Assembly (NCBI GenBank): GCA_015657535.1
Contig: JADHZB010001724.1
Location: 1-64,000, forward strand
Origin: Nephromyces sp. MM_2019
Lineage: Eukaryota; Apicomplexa; Aconoidasida; Nephromycida
Length of the DNA: 64,000 bases
Reading direction: 5' to 3'
In this document: piece by piece, positions 45,559 through 57,915 of the stretch
Numbering within the stretch: position 1 is the stretch's first letter
How the letters are laid out: each line of letters opens with the position of its first letter
The notes under the pieces: model-generated
The model's database searches: none
Told to the model about the DNA's origin: nothing
What the model saw: only the letters and a program-made list of their open reading frames with translations
Translations under genes and position numbers: made by a program

Positions 45559-48500
45559 TTAGTTTAAAGGAGTAATCTGAAATTTCCTTCTTCCTGCTCG
45601 TAATTTAGTCCCTATTTTATGTCCTACAATTAAAAGAAAGGGGAGGAAAGCGTGATTTTATTTGGGCCTGTAAAAACCAGCTAATTTTTTATTCTGACTA
45701 GTGGAAATTTTAACTATTTTACATACGCTGCTTGCCTCACTGCCATACCGATTCGAAAATTGCAATATAAACTAATCAACGAAAATGGATATCTTATATT
45801 AGTTTTTTAGTACGAAAACCGCCAGAAAAATGTTGGCTGAGACCCATAAACATAATTAGTTTTAAATTTCAGCGCCTCTCGTATCACATGTTTTTACGTT
45901 CATACTGCTTTATATTGTAAAAAATATTGCATTACTTTAAATATCGCCTATTTTTTTAAAGTTATAAGGCCTAAATGTAATATTTAGTGATAATGGAATA
46001 CATCAGACATTACCACGACTAATCTTTAAATTTGGCTTATTTCTACAATCCGAAGATTCAGAAATGTGAAGACAATGATTTGTGACCTATTTTGCTATGA
46101 AAATAGTTCAGAAAAGCTATTGAATACTTCATAAAATATAAAATAGTGTTTTTTATCAAGTCAAATTATTTACCCTCAAGAACTATAGCAATTCGACCTA
46201 ATGATTCGGGCTCCATATTTTCAACTCTCTGTAAGATAAAAGCATGACAGAAAAAAAATTTTCTCGCAGTAAAAATTGAATATTTCCGTTAATATTAAGC
46301 TAAACTGTGTTATTAACAAGCTAGTTTAGCTAAAATGAAAGATTAAGTACGGGGATCGCTGCAAAGTTAACACCAAGTTTGCATACAATTAAATACTTGC
46401 AAATTCTATCATAAGCTAGGTACAGAATGACAAAACCACCCATAATATCAATATGATTCTCTTGTTGCTTAGTATCAGCGATTATACCAGAAAAAGCACC
46501 TAGCTTACATCACGCAATTATTTGGTGAAGCTTTCTGAAAGCTAAACGGTGAAGCTAAAACCGTAGCATCCCGTTAAATAACACTTTTTCCTCAAAAAGC
46601 AGTTTATACAATCAGAAAATATCTTAGTTTCACTTAGCTAGAGTGACCTTTAAACTACATCTCAGATTCTTTATAACGGCTAACCTTCACAAATAAATGC
46701 AAAAAAAAATATCCCGTTAAGTTGTTTACAAAATAAAAATGTGATACAGCTGGCATTGAATATCGCTATACTTCATAACATGATTGCTTGTTACGCCCAT
46801 TTATAAAAAAAACAAGGGTATACGCAAGATTGCTTACGCTCCAAGCCTCAGAAAAAGCGACCGTCAATATTGCTGCAAGGAGAAATTGTTGCAAACAAAA
46901 AATTACTGAGAGAGTAAAAATTACTAATATATCGCGCTACCATCATTTAAAAACTTTATTTTTTCATATTGGGGGAAATACCAAATTGCTCTTCAAACAA
47001 GCAAAAAGAGCTTTATTAACTATTCTCATAAGCATTATCATTTTTTATTGCACAAGATTTGAGGTAATCACTTTTTTTATTATCTAACATGAAATGAAGC
47101 ATAAACAAGTGAAGTGCTATCACATGGCTGTATAAATCCATGCTGAAATTAAGGGATACAATCGCTTGCTCGCCTGATAAAGTAATAGCCGTGGGATTGA
47201 AAATTGCTTCCTCTTTACCGGGGACATTACGAAGAATAATCAAAATTTCACCCCTGCATAGCTGTAGAAGAGCGCTTCTAGCTGGGAATAACATAATAAA
47301 ATGAATAATTTTTCAACCTACATACTAATGTAACAATACCGATTAAAAATTTTTGCAGTGCTCATTTTTCAGAAGACCTTGTTGGATATCCAAAATAAAA
47401 CTTTCTTCTACGGAGTCAAACTAATTCGTACAAAACGTTGAAAAATTGAACTCATTTAACCGAGCTCGGAGAGATATTGAAATTTTAAAGCTTGGGGGTA
47501 ACACCTTTATCGAGTACAAACCACATAAACCCCGCAGCATTAAATAATTAAGATGCATAAAAATTGTCATTCAAAAATTTGTGAAGCTTGAGATTTCATA
47601 AATTTCAAGCTACATCAGCATAGATCCCGGAGAGCGTATATAACTATAAACAATTTCTTTAACTTACATTAACAAAGAATCATCAAATAGCCCGACCCAT
47701 GTAAAACACTGCAATGAGTAGCAGCTAACCTGCAACAGCTGCATAAAAAAATATAAATCTGGAACGTTACGTCCTAGATTTATGGCTAATTGATAATGAA
47801 TACACTGCGGTAGCCCAAGGCAACCAAACTAATACGTCACCTGCCCTACGAAGATCATCTAACTGGAAGGATTCGGGCTTTGCGGTCGCAAGTTCTGTTA
47901 TACGTAAGCAGTGATTTGCACGTGAGAGAGAATGGGTACAAAGTACGTTAATATGCACAGTTAGCAATGAAATAGCACTCGCTTTATCAAATTAATTCAT
48001 GGCCAATCTGAAAACTTTTTAAGTCCTAAAAATTATTTTAAATATCGTGGGGCACGCTTCCTTTATCGTCCTGGTCTATGTTTACCGCTGACCTGCAGGT
48101 AGCTCCTCAAGGAAGGACAACCACATGTCTTCCTGCGAACATTTTAGCACTCAGGAGGCTAGAATAGTAGCAAAAAACCTTGAAACCATTATCTTTCTTA
48201 ACCTTCAATTGTGTTAAATAGCTTTAGAAAATTTGTAGCCATCTAATATAAAACTCTATTGAAATCAAATTATCAAAAACATAAATTAACTTTGTAGTTA
48301 AGATCAAATGCATATTAGATCTTGTTGGCTTGAACACTACTATGTGGATTCTTATTTAATGTGCTAGAACACCAGTACTAATTTTTTTCTTCAGGGCTAT
48401 CTCCTTATCTTCCGAGGCGTGAAAAAAACTTAAATCTCGATCTTCAGCGCTTCCATTAGCGTTATCTACATCTCAATCGAAGAACCTTCCAAAACAACAC

Positions 48501-51402
48501 GTCTAACTTAGATATCTTCGTTGTCAACCATGGCATCAACGCCTTTCACGGCAAAGCTCTATGATACCAATAGTCTACAGCTAAAATACAAGTAATTCCC
48601 TTAATATTTGTATTAAAAGCTAGAACAGTCATAACAATTTGTCGGTACAATAACTGTGCGAATAATCGTGGAACAAGTTTGAAAACCAGCTATAAAATAA
48701 CTTTCGCAGGAACAACTGTGAGCACGCTGATTTTAAAATAAACGTAAGTTATCCAGTTTCGGACTTTAAAAGTAATACGACACTGTGCATGGAGAGTTCT
48801 GAAGTACTCAAGGCCTTTTATAAGTTGCTTCTAGAGAAATACATATTTTTGCCTCTGGGAAAGTGACTACCATCAGGGAACTTTCCTTCTACCATATCAA
48901 ACTTCATTGCTAATAGAAATTATGTAATTTTATTTTCCAAGAGAACAGTGCGCTGCCTGACAAAAATTGTTCGAATCGTAGATACCTACTCATGTTATAC
49001 CATCTCATGCCCTATGGGATATGCTAGGAAAGAGAAATTCAATGCTATGCTCCACCGTGCTCCCCTGTTGGTTACCTCACGCTTCCAAAGCTGAACATCA
49101 AGCTCTTCAGTTACTTGAGGCGAAAATTCGAGAAGAACTTGTAAGGCTGAGGTGGGAGTATCTACCTGTAAGGTGGGGCTGAAATAGGTCTGTTAGTTGA
49201 AAGGCTGAAGCTTTGTAAATCTTTTTTGTATCTTAGTTGGGAAAATCATGTTTGTACAAGACTTAAGCCCAATGCTTAAAACTCAAGCATTCCTATTTAT
49301 AAGTAAGTCTGATTTGTAATTTTTGTTTATAATTAAAGGCTTCTGCTCTCAGTTGAGGGATTCAATGGTGGCGCGATATTTTTGGCTAGCCAAAAAAAAT
49401 TACAGCAAACAAAAAACCCAATCTAAGCACTAAAACTATATCATATTGCAATTATGCTAATTTGCTACTTCGACCAGACCTGGCAGCTAAATAGCCAGGC
49501 GGACATAAGAGATTCCTGCGTGTCTAGTAATGCCTTTGTAGCTGCAGTCAGAAAAAAAAAGTGAGGAATGAAGTTTTGGAATATAATTAAAGTAAGCTCT
49601 TAAGTTTAACGTATGAAATTAGCTCAGTATTCAAGGGAAGGCCATTTCATAAATATTCAATGCCACAAAAAAAAAATTTCCAACAATGTTTTATTGTTTT
49701 GTGAAGTTAGTAAAGCACTACCTTTGTTGAGGTTCACAAGTTTAATTGTAATAGGCAAGCTCATGTTTCTAGCAACACAAAAACCAGCTTGAAAATTTAC
49801 ATGTGGAACCTGGGCACTTGGGTAAACTCATGCGAATATACAAAAAGTAATATAAAATCTTGAGTTCTCATTTATGAAGAATGCACACTCTAGTGTCGAT
49901 ATATCATGGTGATTTATGTGAAGCCCCTCAAATGTAAAGCATAAGTAAACCTGGGATTTCAAGATGTTATTTACCCATTTTTTGAAAGTGTCTGATATAT
50001 ATATTCAATCTGCATAATAGAATGGCTCAGAAATAAATACCAAATAAGAAGTGCAAAAAAAAACTTTATTCACAGGTAAGCTAATTGCACTAGTATAGAG
50101 GCACATCCCAAGCAACCAAGCTACCTAAATTCACTATGGTTTCCACTTTAACAATAAAATAACTGCTTTTATTAGCTTTTCTTATCCATATTTACTGTGT
50201 ATTTCCTTGCTGTTAACTTAATTAGCACATGCAAGCCCTTTTGCGAGTTTCCAAGTGGTAGCTTGCGGCTAATGAGAAACCAACCCGTTCCTGATAGCTC
50301 CTCTTCATCGATTCTTTTGTATGGAATCCTCTGCTTCGCCTCAAGAATATTTCTCAATTGTACTACATGCACTTCGAGCTTAGTCAGCTGTTTTTCTAGC
50401 CGAAATCGATCTGTGAAAGGCATAATGCAACCCAATTTTTCAGTTTAAAAGAGGTGTATAGTGAAATCACTTGTAGATAAAGCAGTAACCGCGGACCCTT
50501 TCACTATAAGGTACATGCTATACTGTGGTAAGTCGTTTTTCATTTATAGAATCATGCGTGCGACTATCTTAAATATTCAGAAGAATCTATATGCTCATCA
50601 ACATAAGCTGGAGTATTATCAAACTACCGGCCGCAATATATTCGCGGTATAGCAGTACAAATTACATACGGCTAGCTTCTCACTACCTGTTCGCTCGTTT
50701 GGGATGAATCATTGAAGCATCTGTCTTATAGCAGTTAACTAGCTTTGCATAAATGTTGCTAGCAACTTTGTTTCGCATTATATACGAAGAATTACTGTGC
50801 GTCGTGGAAGGCAGGAAATGCTTTTTCAAGATACTCAGCGAACGCAGGTGCGCGCGGATGCCTCTGTTACGTTACTCAAACACTTCTAGAATCATGCATT
50901 TTTAAGTACTTATTTACATCGCCTATAAAAAAAGAGCTAAGCGGTACTGCCTTTTCTTAAAACTTCAGGTCTTCTTATAGCTGCCAGCATTTCTTTGAGC
51001 ATGGCAAAGCTATAGACCCCCAAATAAACTTCAACAATTTGCTATCACATCGATAACAGTTATAACTTGGCTACTCCTGGTGTAACGATACTTGCCCCTC
51101 GCTCTACACAACGAGCAAAGTTATCCATGTATGTAGAAAAATGAACATGTGTTACTACCATACCTGCGGTAACACGAAGTGGTAACCCTATGAATTTGAT
51201 CGGTATTTCCAACAAACAAGCGGCGCATTGCTAACATATATATCTGCAACTTACAACTACGCTAGGATTAACCTTTTTCTGAAGCCTGAAGCCGCTCATT
51301 CAGCTCCTCCACAATTGCTAATAGAGGGTCATATTTTGTTACTATAAATGTTTGGAGCTCTGGGGAAAATGAGGAAGGGTTAGAGGGGGCACGGAGGGCC
51401 AT
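45559..51402 (-). CDS. Nine-exon coiled-coil protein of unknown function
   Basis: Minus-strand exons, 5' to 3': 51402-51273, 50410-50196, 49165-49076, 48132-48093, 47894-47841, 47281-47219, 46872-46838, 46228-46174, 45623-45559. Every junction is GT-AG with matching phase, from an ATG (MALRAPSNPSSFSPELQTF) to a TAA stop, 248 residues. Residues about 27-75 form a predicted coiled coil (LLAIVEELNERLQASEKDRF, RLEKQLTKLEVHVVQLRNIL). A middle part follows (IDEEELSGTGWFLISRKLPL), then helical segments (LQVLLEFSPQVTEELDVQLW, FQLDDLRRAARSALLQLCRG), and a basic tail (HKIGTKLRAGRRKFQITPLN). There is no signal peptide or clear membrane helix. I do not recognise a family. It ends 293 bases from the convergent secreted-protein gene. 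The intact frame across eight introns makes the model credible although no exon exceeds 215 bases. Confidence 0.75.
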
Positions 51403-53119
51403 AACTTCACCCTAGTAGGAGCTTCCACCGTTGGAGGCTAACACTCTCAGGGTATCTACAGGCTAGAGGAAAGGTAAATACAGCATTTCATTATGAATAT
51501 TTGCTTTCAGGTTCAGCAGGGTAATAAGTATACTTTTTTCTTGCTTGAGAGCTACGAGCAATATTTTTTTGGAGACGGCAAATTTGTGTGAAATTGTATT
51601 TGTACGTTAAACAAAGCTAGACCTCACGTACACCAACCCAAAGACACTAAAACTGGCAAAAAAGAAACTGAAATCTACTTCATCACATGTTGAGCGATGA
51701 GTATTGCCCTGCAGTTATTAAAAGCCCGCAAAATTAGCAAGCTTTTATATAAACTGCGTGAAGCTTTTAGATTTTCGTAAGTGAACCAAAAAAAGTTAGC
51801 GCACACTACAAAGGCATTCATAAAAATTCTAAACATGAGAATAATTTCAGCTTATCTGGGTTATAACTTTTACCTTCATCGTAAGCTGCTTAATTCAACC
51901 ATTTAGCGTTTAATTTTAACTTGTGCGGTATAATTCGTTGGATTGCTTAAGAATGTGCGGATAGGCTAGACACATGTCAACAAAGAAGCCAAGGACTGTT
52001 CTAGCGATGTGGTGGCTATCTATATAATAAAATCACAGAATAATCTGACTACTGCTCAGAGCAACGAGTTATAGTTTTTTCAACACTGAGATTAGCACTT
52101 GCTAGGTGACTGTACGACTGTGAGTTATCCCTATATTTACATATTTCGGAAATTGAAAGCTCTAAGGAAATTAAACTTGAAGGCCGTTTTTTTTATACAT
52201 ATGGATCAACTCAATAACAGAGCATATATAATTAAGAAAGAAGTACTATATTTTTGTCGACTACTGTGCAGGCGCAATTTATCAACAAAATTCGAAAGGA
52301 AAGCTTCGATGAGGTACAGTTACCTTACAACTCCAATTTTTAAGAACTGTGCATGTACCCTACAAATTACCGCGGTGCACGAAAACTTACATTAAGAGCT
52401 TTCATGCTCCTTTATTGTGCATTTCGCATTTATTCATGAGATTTTATAAGACGTGACTTACGATCCAAACTACAGTGAAGTACAAACATGATCATCGGAA
52501 TACTGCAAACTTTCGAATCTCGAAAGAATAACTTTAGCCAGAAGATTTGTTCCACGTGAAGTCGGCGAAAAAATGCAAAATTTGTGCTTGTATTACATAC
52601 CTAGAGCAGTTTAAAAATACCTACCTTGAAAAACCATGAAAATGATCGGGGGTATAATCTACCACGTTCTTTGTGCCCTAGATGAACGTTTTAATATTTA
52701 CTCATATCTCTGAGGACAACAGCCGATTTAATATTGAAGAATGCCGCGTACTGTAAATGCGTAACTTATGGATCAACAGCTCTAGACGTTATACCGCAAA
52801 ATAACAAAGCGTTAAAATAAATATTAGCAATGCTTGAGTGCAATTTTCATTAGCAGAAAAACTTTTGAATAGTAGAATTATATACCTTACAACTTTTAAT
52901 CCTTTTTTAGATATTTAAGAAAAACAAATTTTGCTGTTAAAAACTGGATTCGTTAAAATGTTTTTTTAGATCGGAAATTATCAGTTTTCTTCATTTTCAG
53001 AATAACTATCGGCTGTTTTATGCAAATCATGCCATTGCTTTGTCGGAAATGCACACAGGACCTAGCAACTGAATCTGAGAGCCTTGCATTTGGTTTATCT
53101 TTTCGAGGGAAATGAAGAG
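51403..53119. other. Intergenic, 5' flank of the coiled-coil gene
   Basis: No gene resolved. It should contain the promoter and 5' UTR of the minus-strand coiled-coil gene. A 98-codon plus-strand frame at 52,099-52,395 has no family resemblance and no supporting splice sites. Confidence 0.4.
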
Positions 53120-54653
53120 CTATGCAAACAGATTCCTCGCTGAAAATGGTCTGGGCTCTTTCGTTGAATCTATGGGACCGAAAAAAACAAAAAATTTGTG
53201 GAGAATCTAAAATAACTACGAGAGGCTTTGCTAACTTTTTATCCGTTTATATTTGATGGAAATTCGATTCTTATAGGTAAAAAGTTACGCTGGAAAGATT
53301 AAAGAAAATTTACTAGCAATCTCTTCCATGAGATCGCGGTGGGCACCTTTTAACCTCCGATTATGAAGGGGTGCTGCTAAACTAGGAGTGTCATAATGAA
53401 ATTGAAGCTTCTTCTTTACCATGCCTTGGGAAGGGGAAGGTTGCGCTAGAGATTCATATTGGATAACATTCTGAATACTTCAATACCAATGAAACGAGTG
53501 GTTTCAATTAACGTAAAACCATTGTAAGCTAAATACTACAAATTTTTTACCCGTTTAGGCATGAAATGGGGAATTTTAGCATTGCTACCATCTCCGCACA
53601 TGCAGTGGTTCGAAAAAAAATACAATTCAATAAACCACTCATGAAGTTAAGTGGTATGATGCTTTAGTGACACTGGTTATCATATTTCGAAATCTATTAT
53701 ATTACTTTGACAACATGACGCTCCCCTTTCATAGCCAAGGAGGGGAAATAACTTCACTCATTCGCTTATACCAAAAAGAGAGTTTGCCTCGAAGTAGCAA
53801 GGAAATATATGGCGTGGGTACTTATCCTCTATGAAGCCACGTTGAAAGTGAAGGATGGTAAAAATATAACAGGTGCAACGACTGAAATCATATAATACGC
53901 GTGAGGGTAATGGTGAGGCATACTGAGGGTTGCTGTGGCAGGGAATGGTCTATATAGAGGTTTTCCGTGCAAGGAGCGTGATTACCGCTGTCGTTAATGA
54001 AGGCTCTGTAAAACTTTTAAAACAGTTGCTGGAAGTTTAATAGAATAATGTAAAATAAGCACTGCTACCACTTACTAATTACGTCCTAGGAAATAAACTT
54101 TTCATCAAAAGGTGTAGTGTCGCATGCTGTATATACTTAGAGCCTATGATTAAACCGAAATATAAAGCTGTATAATATTTTATCTTAAGAAGCTCAGTAA
54201 ACTTCTTATTGCCAATGCAGTGATGGTGCACTATGTAAAGTGCATTTTACAGCAATAGCTTGATACACTGTCTAAACTAGAAACGCCGCATTTAGCTTGC
54301 TTCCACTATTCAGGCAGATTTGCAAGTATTTGAGAAAACAATGGTCAGCTCCGCAGAGGCAGGAATTGTATGAAGCCACTCTTTGCAAGTAAGGCTACAA
54401 TAATTCAAATTTCATGGCTTAGCGGTTGATCTGTGTACGTGATTTGACAGTCTCGAAGAGCTTATCTATAATATATTTAGCTGGATTCGCTTGAAACCAT
54501 CGTACGCAAAAAGTTTCTTGCAGTATTATTCACTTTATAGTACTCTTGAACAAGACCTTACATGTCTTACACATGCAAAAATTGCTCGTAATATGCCATC
54601 CTTGCATGATTCTTATTCCAGTTGGATTTAATGTCTTGCTTCAGCGAATTCAT
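53120..54653 (-). CDS. Small multi-exon protein of unknown function
   Basis: The last three exons are well supported on the minus strand: 54005-53924 (AFINDSGNHAPCTENLYIDH), 53470-53314 (QYESLAQPSPSQGMVKKKLQ, LHNRRLKGAHRDLMEEIA) and 53169-53120 (STKEPRPFSARNLFA, then stop), with agreeing phases and good acceptors. Upstream, an ATG at 54653 opens MNSLKQDIKSNWNKNHARMA to about 54573. A Cys-containing exon begins at 54394 (YLQRVASYNSCLCGADHCFL). Joining these gives a 155-residue protein, but the Cys exon would need a GC donor (54297/54296), or else a GTGGAA donor with a shifted acceptor. No family is recognised. The 3' half is likely right; the 5' half is provisional. Confidence 0.5.
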
Positions 54654-55188
54654 AATATGATATCCCCTTATATTAAGACTTTCCCAGCCAAGTAAAAATA
54701 ATTTTTAAGAAACCACCTAATGCTCGGCTGTTCCCTTAGCTTGTTTTCCTCTCATTAGCTTTTTGTGGATCGACAATTAATTCAGTGGCCCATTTGAAAA
54801 AAGCATTTATGTTGTTATTTCGCAGAAGTTTTATGCAGCCACTTCGGCTTAAGTACAGATGGGTATCTAAGAGTAATTTACTTTAGAGGGAAAACATGGC
54901 AAAAGTAGCAGCATACTCATATAAAACGAGTGGCTTTAGCTGAGTAGAGAGCATCATATCAAGTGGTAAATATACTCATGCAAACTCATCTTGCTGTGCA
55001 CGGGAATACCTGCTTAGGTATTGACATCGGCAGGAAGGACACCAGGGTGGTCAGGTGCAAAGACTGTAGCAATCACATTTACACTCCAAATCTGAAGAAA
55101 CAGGAAGTGGACATAAGAGCAACGAAGCACCACCTAGGTTACGTCGACAAAGGTATGGATGCTGGCGAGCAACGTTTTCCCTGGACTA

Positions 55189-55270
55189 TGCACGGAGTGG
55201 GGTTCGAACCCACGCGGTCTGCGACCAGCAGATCTTAAGTCTGCCCCCTTAACCTCTCGGGCATCCGTGC
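55189..55270 (-). tRNA. tRNA-Leu (anticodon UAA)
   Basis: Complete 82-base class II cloverleaf on the minus strand. Acceptor stem GCACGGA/TCCGTGC with discriminator A; anticodon stem GCAGA/TCTGC around loop CTTAAGA (anticodon TAA); long variable arm with stem GGTC/GACC; T arm GTGGG-TTCGAAC-CCCAC. Internal promoter boxes A and B (GGTTCGAACCC) are intact. No intron and no encoded CCA. No run of four T follows on the sense strand within about 100 bases, which is unusual for RNA polymerase III. Confidence 0.97.
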
Positions 55271-55541
55271 CTAGACGATGCTTCCAATTCCTTCGTTTTA
55301 CTCATAGCTTTTGGAAGGTTTATTCATACCCCTACATTTTCGGGTTGGGTGAATCATGATTATCGTCGTTATAGCCGGTATTCAATATTAAATATGTAGC
55401 TCGCTTAACCACAGATGCATTAAGCTTTGAATAGATTGATTTCTTGAACGCGCTAGCGCTCTCGGAAGATGCGGGGAAAATATATACCATGGTCGGGGAG
55501 AAGCACAAATTGCTTTTGCTTCTTGCTATGGAGCAGGCTCA

Positions 55542-55778
55542 CTACCAGACTTGCCAGTAGGTGAGAAGGCACTTATACAAATTAAAATCAGTCAGGTTAT
55601 AAAAGCATGCCCTACATAAAATTGCATGCTTAATAGTGACTTTCGTAGCGCATTGTAGGCATCGAATAATCATCCTACGGAGAAGCACCATAGGACACCA
55701 ACATTTCTCATATTTCCGCATGACAGAGTAGTACAGCGAGGCTTGGTCGCTTTGGTTAGTGGGTGGATAATACAACAT
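55542..55778 (-). CDS. Candidate small Cys-rich open reading frame
   Basis: ATG at 55778 opens 78 codons on the minus strand. Two CxxC pairs occur (RCLQCATK and ILCRACF), spaced like a small zinc-binding ribbon, after MLYYPPTNQSDQASLYYSVM. There is no family match I can name. Random frames of this length occur in the window, so the CxxC spacing is the only positive evidence. It lies about 270 bases upstream of the tRNA gene on the same strand. Confidence 0.25.
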   Translation of the reverse strand: MLYYPPTNQSDQASLYYSVMRKYEKCWCPMVLLRRMIIRCLQCATKVTIKHAILCRACFYNLTDFNLYKCLLTYWQVW

Positions 55779-56030
55779 CTTACAGGTAGTTCTCCAGCGC
55801 GAAGCTAATAAGTTTTGATAAATACATTGCTCATGCGAAATTTTCCTCTCATCGAATTAATTGGCAAAAAAGTTTGGATTCTTATAAACAGCAGAAATCC
55901 CAAAAGCATTACGTATAACCCGCTTCAGTCAGTAGCAAAGAATATGATGAAATGCCTGAAGGATGTTTGACTTGTCTATGCACAGTGGGAAAATTTGTTT
56001 GAGGTTACATGCGCTTGAGCTATTACAAGT

Positions 56031-56703
56031 ATGGCATCTCCAGAGCCACTCAAAATTCAAAATTTGGCCAGTAATCTTTTTATGAATATAACGTGTTCGA
56101 CTAGTTTAAGGAAATGTGAAGTGTTTGGGCACACATTGCACTTATATAAGTGACCTTAAATCTTATTATAATACTCTACGCATTTCGCATCAGGTAAATA
56201 TTTTTTTCCACACAACTTTTTGAACCGGTGCCTGCCATATAAGATATTTTGAGCACAAGAGCAATAGCGATTCTAATGAACAACTTTGGCTCTGTTTTCA
56301 TTTACATTTGCAGTTGCAAGAAATTAATGCCATGCTGCTGGAGATATAGTAAGCATCATGCAGGTTAGTCTTGATATTCCTTGTATTTTGTCAAGACTAT
56401 AGCCTTAATGCACTGTTTTACCATATTATAGATTCAATCATTCATAGGACCTTGGGTGCATACACATGAGACTGAGGAGTGTGGCTTGGGTAGGCGAAAC
56501 ACGTGTTGCATAACAAAGAAGTGATAAAACCTAGTGAATATCACTACTAATGGTTAGTTTTGAGATAATATACAATCTGTATCCATAAACCTATGGATGC
56601 TATCTTTGCCATATACGGCAAGCAGCATAGGTTTTTGCAGAACCATTCGCTAGCTTGTTTACGAAAGTTCACGAGCAAGTTAATTGATCGGCTTAATAAC
56701 TGA
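56031..56703 (+). other. Candidate plus-strand exons, unresolved
   Basis: Three protein-like pieces lie in order: 56031-56153 (ATG, MASPEPLKIQNLASNLFMNI), 56314-56348 (LQEINAMLLEI, between CATTTGCAG and GTAAGC) and 56593-56703 (MDAIFAIYGKQHRFLQNHSL to a stop). Phases between them do not match by any simple choice of splice sites. They may belong to a small gene convergent with the minus-strand gene that ends at 56735, or be chance frames. Confidence 0.25.
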
Positions 56704-56734
56704 GCTTTATCTTACTGTCCTAAAAAAGTAGAGA

Positions 56735-57617
56735 TCAGTGAGTTCCTCTTTCCGGCAATTTCTTAGCGTGGAGAAGTTTTATCTTCATGAACTGCTTTCT
56801 GAAACAGCACAAGAACGCTGTTTTTCACGCATATTTCGCGGTTCCACCGCTACATAACACTTTCCAAAAAGCCCGGAAGGTAGTAAATCTCGAAGGCTAT
56901 TCGCTGTATCACATTATCTTCGTAGCAGAAAACTCACGCTTGTCATGTTTAATCCAGTCGTGATACATTTGAATTTATAGAAAGTATCTTAACGTTGTTT
57001 CGTGTTTTCTTTACCGAAAGTATCGCTGCGACAAACACCCTCGCTAGAAAAAGCCGACTCCAGGGTTGCAACTGGTAATTGCCACTTAGTGTAGCATCGC
57101 CGTTTTCTAGTTTCAACGGTATCGCAGGCTGCTTGCAATAGCTACGGAGATCGTACACTAATAGGTCATCATTTTAGATAAGCGCCAGAGTTTTTTTAGC
57201 ATGAGCGTACTCTTGACTATCTGCTAGCTGCTTGCTCAATGGGAAAGCATTATAGTGGTTGCTTACGCTGCGTTGGCTCTGGTCGGGAGTATCGAGCTAA
57301 ACGGTAAGCTAACACCCCGAAATAGTGCTTGCCTAAATATATAAGTTTCTGTATACCAGAGAAATTTCATCAAGTTGCAAAGATGCTTTTTTAAGCTAAT
57401 CCTTTGGAGCGAACGATACGCAAGGCCGGTTAGAGCTCCTAATAGGTGACGCAAATGCGTTGCTGCAACAATTTAACCACTTCTATGTGAAACCTTTGTC
57501 GTTCGATTTATTTTGAGAAAAAGGAAACTGTTTTTATTCCTAGTGCTCTATGGGCTTGGCAGTCAAAGTACTTTTTTGACTCTTTTTCTCAGAATTAATG
57601 TGGTATGTGTTCATCAT
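56735..57617 (-). CDS. Five-exon small basic protein of unknown function
   Basis: Minus-strand exons 57617-57572, 57462-57316, 57157-57015, 56903-56854, 56798-56735, in phase from ATG to TGA, 149 residues. The sequence is basic and helix-rich: LLGALTGLAYRSLQRISLKK, MKFLWYTETYIFRQALFR, then a polar loop (KLENGDATLSGNY), a hydrophobic stretch (LFLARVFVAAILSRIAFEIY) and a basic tail (MKIKLLHAKKLPERGTH). The layout would suit a peripheral or single-span organelle membrane protein, but I do not recognise a family. The second exon could extend past the chosen GTGTTA donor to a GTAAGC at 57273. The first exon is the least certain. Divergent from the gene at 57916. Confidence 0.55.
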
Positions 57618-57915
57618 TGAGTAACTTGATGAACGATAGCCTGTTAAATAGTGAGTTGCTCTGAATTGGAATTTTGGTATTACATCGACTATGAGGATTC
57701 ATTGAGGTTAGAAAGAGCAAATGCCATAGTGATAATATCTTGTGGCCTGCCAGGGAGAATTTTTTAAGAATTCAGTTTAATCACTTCAACCAATTAACTT
57801 ATCTCACATTTCCATACAGGCACTCACATTTGAAGACTCGCACTGCGCACTTTAATTTGCTGCCTGAGGCTACTATGAAATTGCTGCTTATGTGCGTATA
57901 ATTTTGCTCTTTTGT
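57618..57915. promoter_or_regulatory. Divergent intergenic region, shared promoter candidate
   Basis: 298 bases between the start codons of two divergent gene models. It must hold both 5' flanks if the models are right. A good acceptor (CATTTCCATACAG, ending 57830) within it suggests that the plus-strand gene has a spliced 5' UTR or upstream exon. Confidence 0.3.

Noticed and set aside
46500..46560. Extra exon (KASPNNCV) in the coiled-coil gene
   Set aside because: It has good splice signals but would shift the following exon out of frame, whereas skipping it keeps one open frame.
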